The notes under the pieces: model-generated
Told to the model about the DNA's origin: nothing
Seen by the model: only the letters and a program-made list of their open reading frames with translations
Databases searched by the model: none
Part shown: piece by piece, positions 54,401 to 63,400 of the stretch
Layout: the number at the start of each line of letters is the position of its first letter
How positions within the stretch are numbered: the first letter of the stretch is position 1
Position numbers and translations under genes: made by a program
Assembly (NCBI GenBank): GCA_903813345.2
Contig: CAIIXF020000247.1
Location: forward strand, 36,001-100,000
Length of the DNA stretch: 64,000 nt
Origin: Owenia fusiformis
Lineage: Eukaryota > Annelida > Polychaeta > Sabellida > Oweniidae
Reading direction: 5' to 3'

Positions 54401-57400
54401 TGATCGCTTATAATACGATATGATCGCTCGGATCATTCAATATCCAATCAAACAGGTGTACTTAGAATAGTAGCCTACTATATCTTTTCCATTCATCAAA
54501 TAATATGGCATGTTTGAAAAAATTGTAATAAGAGAAAAATTTCACCTTCCTTTATATTTTCACTTTCAAAAAACACAACTTCACTAAAAGTGTTAATATG
54601 TTTATCTGACCAATGCTTAAAACTTTGACCTATGGTATAATAAATCTTATAACACTTCAAAATACAATATAATGACCAATATTTCATTGATAATTAAAAA
54701 GAAGATAATCAAACATTAACATTATTAATTTCAAACAGTAAATTATATGTTTTAGAAAATCAGATATGTAAACAATTCTGACGAAGACATGTATGTGCCT
54801 TATATTACATAAAAGTGGAGTAATAACATCTTCAACTTCCTTATAAGGTATGCCAAATAGCAACTGTACTTCAGTAACTGTACTAATTTATCAAATGTAC
54901 AGTATGTACATGTACTTCAAAAAAGTCATAAATTACAAATATAGGAGACTGAACCATACTGTTAACGTTTTACCTTATCTTATCTCATCACCAAGGACAT
55001 ATACAAACATGATTTGTCAATAATTAGTTTCTAATAGCCAAATATTGATACGACCTCACCCAATTTTTCCTATCCCTCCCTGTATTTAATTTGGTCAACA
55101 ACAATTGTTATACATATTATATTGTTATAAATATGTTTATTTCACTGAATAGAATTTCCATGAATTGACACAAGCCTCAAAATGAGAACACAAAATGAAT
55201 GTGCTATAAACTAAATAAGATCAAAACAAATAAAGATCTATATAATTGACTGAACGCTGTGAGAAAACTTCCATAAACACCTGACAAGGTAATGTTAACA
55301 TCAGGTATCTGCTATAGAATGTTACAGGAAAAAGTACTAATGAAGAACATAATTACAGGTAAAACACTAATCAGGAACATCACCTTCAACAGGTATCACA
55401 CAGGTTGTTAATGAGATATTACCTGCTGTTATCAATACAGCATGGTCTGGTGGAATAAAAGACTGAAACTTCACAATGTTAAGATGCACTTGGTTTAACA
55501 ACTTTGAGGCATGAACAATGTTTGTTAGGTTGTTTGCTTGTTTGTTTGTTTGTTTGTTTGTCTGTTTGTTTGTTTGTTTAATTGGCTGGTTGTCTGTTTG
55601 TCCTTGTAAGATCATTTGATACCACAAAATGTAAAGAAGTAATATTTATCCTATTGCCTCCTTAAGGAGAAGCTCCTCAGTTAGGTTATCTCCTTATCAT
55701 AACTCTTCAGATTTTCTCCTTCAACAGATCGATCAATGAATTGATGGGCATTTTGACATTTTCTATGCTATATGGATTGTAAAATAATTCTTGATTTTTT
55801 GGGAATAGCTAAGTTAAACAGCTTGTAGTGTAGCCCTTGATCAGGGTTAATAATGTGGTCTTGGCTTGTTTTCTTTGTCACCCAAATATTCCCTCTGTAC
55901 ATGTTTTCTGAATAAAGCAAACATACCTTTAACAAATGAAACCATCACTATAAGCATATCCTTATAAGCCATTTTTCACTTGCCACCATTCCAGTCACAA
56001 TACATTCAATATATGTATTAACACTTAGACCTACTTATCCTATATATGACATATTGTCTGCTGGTTTATATAGCTCAGGTACGGATATTGATTAAAATAT
56101 ATAAGTACATATACTGTAAAATGGTATAATGTAAACAGTACTGTGGGGATGAGAAATGTAATTACTAAATTAGTACATATCTATATCTGTATTCAGAGCT
56201 CAACTCTAGTATTTGTACAACCGCAACACATTTTCTGGATCAATGAAGTAAAAAATGAAAGTTAAATGAAATCAACAAATTATAATGAATTCAATCTAAT
56301 TTGATTATTTCATTTTTATGGCATGTACCTGATCAGAATCTGGTTCAAAAACAATATCATCAGATGTCTCTATTATGCTATCTTTTCTATCCAACATTTG
56401 TCTACTTCCTCTCCTTGCTACAATTTCAACACTACCTCTTCTCTTTACCCCTTGGCCTAATGAACTGTCCATTGTAAAACTAGATCTCCTTTCCATGCTC
56501 TTCTCCCGTTTATTTATGGATCTGTCCATCTTTAAAGTGACCTTCTTATCTATGGCTCCCCTTTGCTCTTGATCTGTGGGTCTATCCATATTAAGACTAG
56601 GCCTTACATCCAATGCTTCCTTTTGATCGTGGGATCTAACAAATCTAGTTTTACTTCCGACATGGTTTTCATATTTTAAATCATTGTCATTATTGTTGTT
56701 TTTCATCTTATCCTTTCCACCTGTTGCCATGGTGATGGCTTAAAAGGTCATGTGAATACTGGCATTTGAAACATTCTGTTGTTTTTTAACTTTTTCCAAT
56801 TAAGTACCTAGAATCTGTGTATGTTTGCAATCCAGTATTTAAGCATTTTATTAATCCTCTGCTTTGCTTCTGTTTTTGTACTTGTGTTTCTTGTTTTATT
56901 ATTCACGAGATGGTACTATTTTATGCATCTCCAAGTTTATGCTAGCATAAAAACAAGTTGCAGTATCTTATAAACAGTTCCCTCAGCTTATACATACATC
57001 AGCATATTAGCAAATGAGATGACCTGAACACATGTAATCTACTAATCTATACTATTAATAACCATCAATGATGAAGCTTCCTCCAAAATATTTGTCCAAT
57101 AAACAACTGTTCCTGAGTTTGTTCAAATTGCGCCATTTTCACCAATGTTATTCACCCCCAGTGGCAGGTAAAGTGACCTGAACAAAATCTCAGAATTCAA
57201 CTGGAACTTTACATATCATATTTACACCCTATTAAGGTTCTATATCTCAGCACATGCCCCTTCTTGTTCTTAAACAAAGGATAAACTTTTTATGTTTTCT
57301 TAAGGGTTCCAATTTTGAATAACTTTAATTGTAAAGCTCACGAAAAATCAATAGCTTTAGATTTCGTTGAATGAATACCATGATTTCTATTCGCCACTTT

Positions 57401-60400
57401 ATTTCTCTCATGAGCTCAATGCAAATATAAAAGGTAAGTACAGTAGTAGTGGATTGAAAATTGTATTTGCTTTTTATTATTTCAAAATCCATATTCTTGT
57501 TTTTGAATTAATCAATTAAAAATTGAAATTCTTAGACTTAAAATGCGCTTTTTATAGTTTAAGCATTTGCTAGCAATGTCAATTATGTATTGTGCAAAAA
57601 CAGGTGAGAGAATGACCTTGAAAAACACGTAAACAGACTTGCAAGGAATCCAAATTCCCAAACACATGAGTCAAAGGGATTTTTTAGAGAGATTCAATTC
57701 AAAGGTAGTTCAAAAATAGCTTCTTAAAACCAAATTCATTTTCCTGAAAACAGAAATAGCTGCTTGAAACCATAAAATCTATTTGACACCAAAAATAGCT
57801 GCTTGAAATCAGAAATAGCTGCTTGAAACAAGAAATAGTTACTTGAAACAAGGAATAGCTACTTTAAAACCAGGAATAGCCTATTTATACATAAAATAAC
57901 TGCTTAAAATCAGAGACAGCTACTTGAGAGTAACTTGAAAAATAGTGGTGTGAACATATTTTAACTGCATGAAACAACAACTAGCTGTTTGATTTGCGTA
58001 TGTTGCTTACCCCATATTCCCTATGTCTGTCCTGTACAGGCTGGTCCACTATCTCTAGCTTAACACTCACACTCTCCAACCAAGCTACCAGGTCTCCATA
58101 TTCTTTCTTCTCTTGTTGAGCTACTAGTCTGGCCTGGTCAACCTGTGCCAGCAACTGAAAGAAAATCATTTAATGTAAATATATTTTTCAATAAATTATG
58201 GAAAGTAAATATACTTTTTAATTTCTTGATTTCAAGATTGATTATGCAATATGCAAATGATTTGTTCTTTACAAAATAAGATGTATGATCACCAAAGCTG
58301 AAGTTTTGACTCCTGCACAAAATTCAGCAGAATGAACTCTTTGATTTTAAACTTTGACATACACAGTGAATAATACAGCATTTCCTAAGGTTTCCTGCTT
58401 TTTGATTGTTCTGAATGTACAGAATCTAATAGCTGATTGATTAATGACATAAGCAGCCAATTCTACAGCTAATATTGATGAATTATGTACACATAACACT
58501 GCGTAATATTTACTTGGTCATCATAATATTTGAATTTCTTTGATGCAATATGGTCAATTTCTAGTTAATGGATAACAATAAAAATGTCCATTCATCTAAT
58601 AGGCCTGAAAAGCTGAGGAAAGCATGTTACATAATTCTGCAAATGAAATGAGAATGATGCACCAATATTCTATATATTGTCTCCATTGCAAGAAGCATTT
58701 TATTCTATTCAAGATGGATACATGGAACAGTAAAAAGCTTTAGCACAATTTTAATTAATTTTTGATGACAAAATGCAAGCAAACGAAGGTATGGTAAAGG
58801 GGTTGACTAAGCCTTAAGGTAGGACCTAGTTTGGCATTGTGAAATCAAGATTTGGGTAGGTCCCACCTTAATGGTAGTGATCCAGAAGTAAATCACATTA
58901 TTGGCTTGTTTCAGATAGTAAGTAGGATGGTGGAGCAAAGCACAGCGTACCTTATTCAAGTAAAATGGTTCAACCAGAAGGTCCATTGATGGATTGGGGA
59001 GGAAAATACTTGGCTAATAATGCTCTTTGAGCCCAGCCAAATGACATTGTATTAATTATTGATTTTTGTGAAAATAAAATAAAACTATAAATAAATAAAA
59101 ATGGGGAGGAAATATAAATTATAATGGATAAAATTGAAAGGGTAGTTAGGAACAAACCATAAGGAGGAATATGCGAATTCATTGCATGCAATGAATTGAA
59201 TAACTACAATGACAACACGACAACTATATTTGAATACCAGCCCCAAAAGTTGACTATGAATCAATCTGAGACATGGGGCATTCCATATAATAGAACACAA
59301 GGCATTGGTAATATAAGGACAGAAAGCATTGTTAATAAAGGACACAGGGCATTGGTAATATAGGACACAAGGCATAGGATTCAAGGCATAGGACACAAGG
59401 CATTGGTAATACAAGACACAAGGCATTGGTAATATAGGGCAGAAGGCATTGGTAATATAGGACACAAGGCATAGGATTCAAGGCATAGGACACAAGGCAT
59501 TGGTAATACAAGACACAAGGCATTGGTAATATAGGACACAAGGCATAGGAAACATGGTATTGGTAATATAGATACATGGCATAGAACACAAGGCATTGGT
59601 AATATAGGACACAAGGCATAGGATTCAAGGCATAGGACACAAGGCATTGGTAATACAAGACACAAGGCATTGGTAATATAGGACACAAGGCATAGGCAGA
59701 AGGCATTGGTAATATAGGACACAAAGCATTGGAAATGTAGGACACAAGGCATAGGAAACATGGCATTGGTAATATAGGACACAAGGCATAGGAAACATGG
59801 TATTGGTAATATAGGACACATGGCATTGCTAATGTCGGACACAAGCCATCAAGGCATTGGTAATAAAGGACACAAAGCATTGGTAATATAGGACACAAGG
59901 CATTGGTAATATAGGATACAAGGCATTGGTAATCCATCAAGCACATATCTTATCAAGCAAAACTCTTTATCTATGAGGCATAACAATCTTATCAAAGGTA
60001 AAGTATAAAGATATTAACCTCATCATCTTCTCCCTAAAATGAATGGAATAAAATAAATATCAATAAAAAGTACACAAAACTGGGATGATACAAATTATTC
60101 ATTCTAGCATGGGGTCTACATGAAGCATGACAACATTCTATTTCAACCAATGAGAATGGAGCAGAAAAAAAGGTGAGAGAAATAACATGACTGAGAAAAA
60201 TACATAAAGTAAGTCAGCACATTTTCTGCTCTAATCACATCAGTTTTCACATTCTTTGCTCCTTCTACATGTACATAAAGTGTACTTGGTGCTATGATGC
60301 TTATATCAAGTCCCTGTCTTATGCATCATAAAACGTTCAACAAGACTGATTCATCAATGCACTAACTAGTCCATTGTAAAATGCACCACTCATTTTCCAA

Positions 60401-63400
60401 CAGATCAGTTATTCTCCTGCACACTGGCCCAACCAGGCTTACTTCATTCCCCAGCTCCGGATTGGAGAATTGTATTCTAGGGAAGGGGGGGGGGGCAGCA
60501 GACTTGATACAAGAATAACAGTGTATGACAGACAACAATCAGAGACATAGAAAGAATGTACAAGGCCAATACAATTTAATTGTCTATTTAGTGTCCAGTC
60601 CCTCGATCATTCAATGTTTTCCATTTATGTCCATTTAATATGTTTTTGTTAATAGGGCACAGTTTTTAGAATATTAAACATTGCCCTTTGTGCTTTTTAG
60701 CAGAGTTCCCTACTAAACAGCCAATTAACATTGTACTGGCCTAAACTTCATATGCCATTTGAACAGTTTTAAAAGTTTATATGTTAAAAATAACAAACCT
60801 CATCTAATTCAAACATGTCCTGAGATGCAGCAAGGAAACATTACAAACAACATCGTTAATTAAGAAAAATGCAAGAAATGTAACATTTAATTTCTAAAAC
60901 ACTATCTAAGAAAGATTTATTATCAAAATTTGTAAAAGTAGCTAAATCTATTAAGAAAATTATGATCAAAGAGTTTTGAAATAGTATTAAAATTCATCTA
61001 TAGAGGGCTCTGTCTCACCTTGGGTGCAGGTGCACTCTCAGAGTCGGGATATTTTTTCAAAAACTGTGCAACATATGTCATGATTGACTTCTCATCTGGT
61101 TTGTCAACATCAACATCTGAAATAGGAATTTCAAAATATGAAGCAGATATAAGAGAAAATATTATTTTATGTGTTCTATTTCGAAAAACATATAGTGAGA
61201 TGGTTCAACAATAATTCTAATCTAAAATTGAAAAATTCCCCCTCACCCTCAGGATCCAGGAGTCTATGTATTCCTAGATGCGTCTCTGCTGCATCAAATG
61301 CCTCCTCCAATCTCTTAAGGTTGGTCTTGTGTATGAGACTCTCCATATCAATAACATCTGGCATTATAGAGTGCACCACAGCATTGAATGCCATACCATC
61401 ACGCCAACTCTGCCCAAAGTTCTTAATCTCGATGCCAATTTTTCTGGAAAATATGTAATCGATTAAAAGCAAAGATTAAGAACTACACGTACCATGTACT
61501 AAATTGGATGAACAGTCAACAGTGCCTTTAATATACCATCTCGTCAAGTCTGGCAAACAAATTTTAAAGACAGTATTTGTGCAAAATATAAATCAGTAAG
61601 TCTGTTGTAAAGAGAAACTTGGTACAACAGTAATAGTAATGTTTTTAATTGGAGCATTGAGTCAGCATATTACGTATAAAGGTGCAGTACACAAACTTAC
61701 TCGCTAATGCGTTTCTGCGTCCACACCAGCAATGCTTTCTTGGCACCACCTTTAAATTTTTCAAGAGCGGACATCTTTTTCTTTGGAGGGGTGGCACCAT
61801 CAACAGCATCTTTTGGTGTTTCTGCCTCTTTGGCAATATGATGAGCATTTTCTTCAATCTAAAAAATCAAATTAGACAATGTAAAATCTCATTATGAATA
61901 ACATTATAGTCCGTTTGAAAGAAATATTTCAAAAAATAGAGTTGTTTTAAAACCAAAACTATGAATAGACTTCAACAAAGAATTTAAAGAAAAGAAAAAT
62001 TATAGTGTTAAATAACAATTAAACATTGTACATGTTACAATTATTCAGAAAAGTCTGTAAAACTGACAGAAAAAAAGTTACAAACAAAACACCAAAACCA
62101 AAAGCGTTAGCGTCACACAAGGGTAGAGATTCCCATTCACTTGACCCATAACTTCTACAGTCAAAAACATGCCATAGAAAGTATGAATGACATCTTTTAC
62201 ACATTCTCAAAATACAGGAAAAAAATTCTATGTTGTGCCTTATCAGAAGAAATCTTCAATATCTTTCAATATTCACAAGGCTGAGCCATTAACAGAATTC
62301 AGCAGAAGATTGAACCCATCTTTGCTTAATCTAATGTAAGTTGGGCGTGCAGCTTGCGCAGAAACAGTGCTGTCCCCTGGTGGTGGCCACACTATATAAA
62401 GCATGTGAGGAGAAAACACACATAATGTTAATGCAGTCAGTAACTGCAAAGGGTTTTATCTGGTCTAAATATGGAAACTGATGACAATGTCCCCTAAACA
62501 AAAATGGAATGCATATTTCCATATAATATTGAATGCTTAAAAGATGGCATGATGGAAGCACACAGAAACCACAACCATGCAAAACTTGGGGTTTTCAAAG
62601 TACATGTATAAATGGATATATGGACACTACTTGATGGGCTACTGAAATTATATTTTCTATTGTGGATAAAACCAATTATTTTGGGTTATGAAAATATGGA
62701 AAAAGCATGCCAAACTCATGATTTTCACATTTCACTACCAGATATAATAAAAACAAAGATGAAAAAAAAAATTTGTTTGACTGTCTCAAAAGTATTCAAT
62801 GTGGAAAAGAAACAAATCAAAACTAAATGTAATATGTTTTAAATCTTGAACTGTCAGAAGATAATATTATCTCATAAAATAATCATAGAAACTGAGATGT
62901 GAAAATCAAGAGAAAAATTCTAAGCAAGATGCGTGGAAATAGATTTGTGGAAACAGATGGGTGGAAACAGATGCATAAATGGACCTCAGATGTGATAGAG
63001 GATCTGTCGCTACCAGCGTAGCTAGAACTGACGCTACTGTGTGCGGAACCCAATAGAGACATAAATAGTTCACGCTGGATTTCAATCTACAAAAGTATAT
63101 AGTAAGAGAATTAGATTTGAGAAATCTGTGATTAAATACTAATAAGATTTTTATGAATTCAACAGAAAACAAAAAACATTAGAGAAGACATTAAAAAAAT
63201 GCTAAGAACAAAGGTTCAAGAATGATACTTGTCCAAGGTTATACAACATAAATTAAAAAATGAAAAATATAAATACAGCACAAAAGAATTAGATGTTCAT
63301 AATATAAAAATGAACAAGATCTTAACATTTTTTGCAGTATAAAGCCAAATTCTATCCCATACTGCTCCAGCCAAGTCAATTTCATTGATCTTTGGAGCCC

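Noticed and set aside
59332-59946. 204-codon minus-strand ORF rich in CVLYYQ repeats
   Set aside because: It is the minisatellite read in a stop-free frame; composition follows the DNA repeat and there are no splice or start signals of note.
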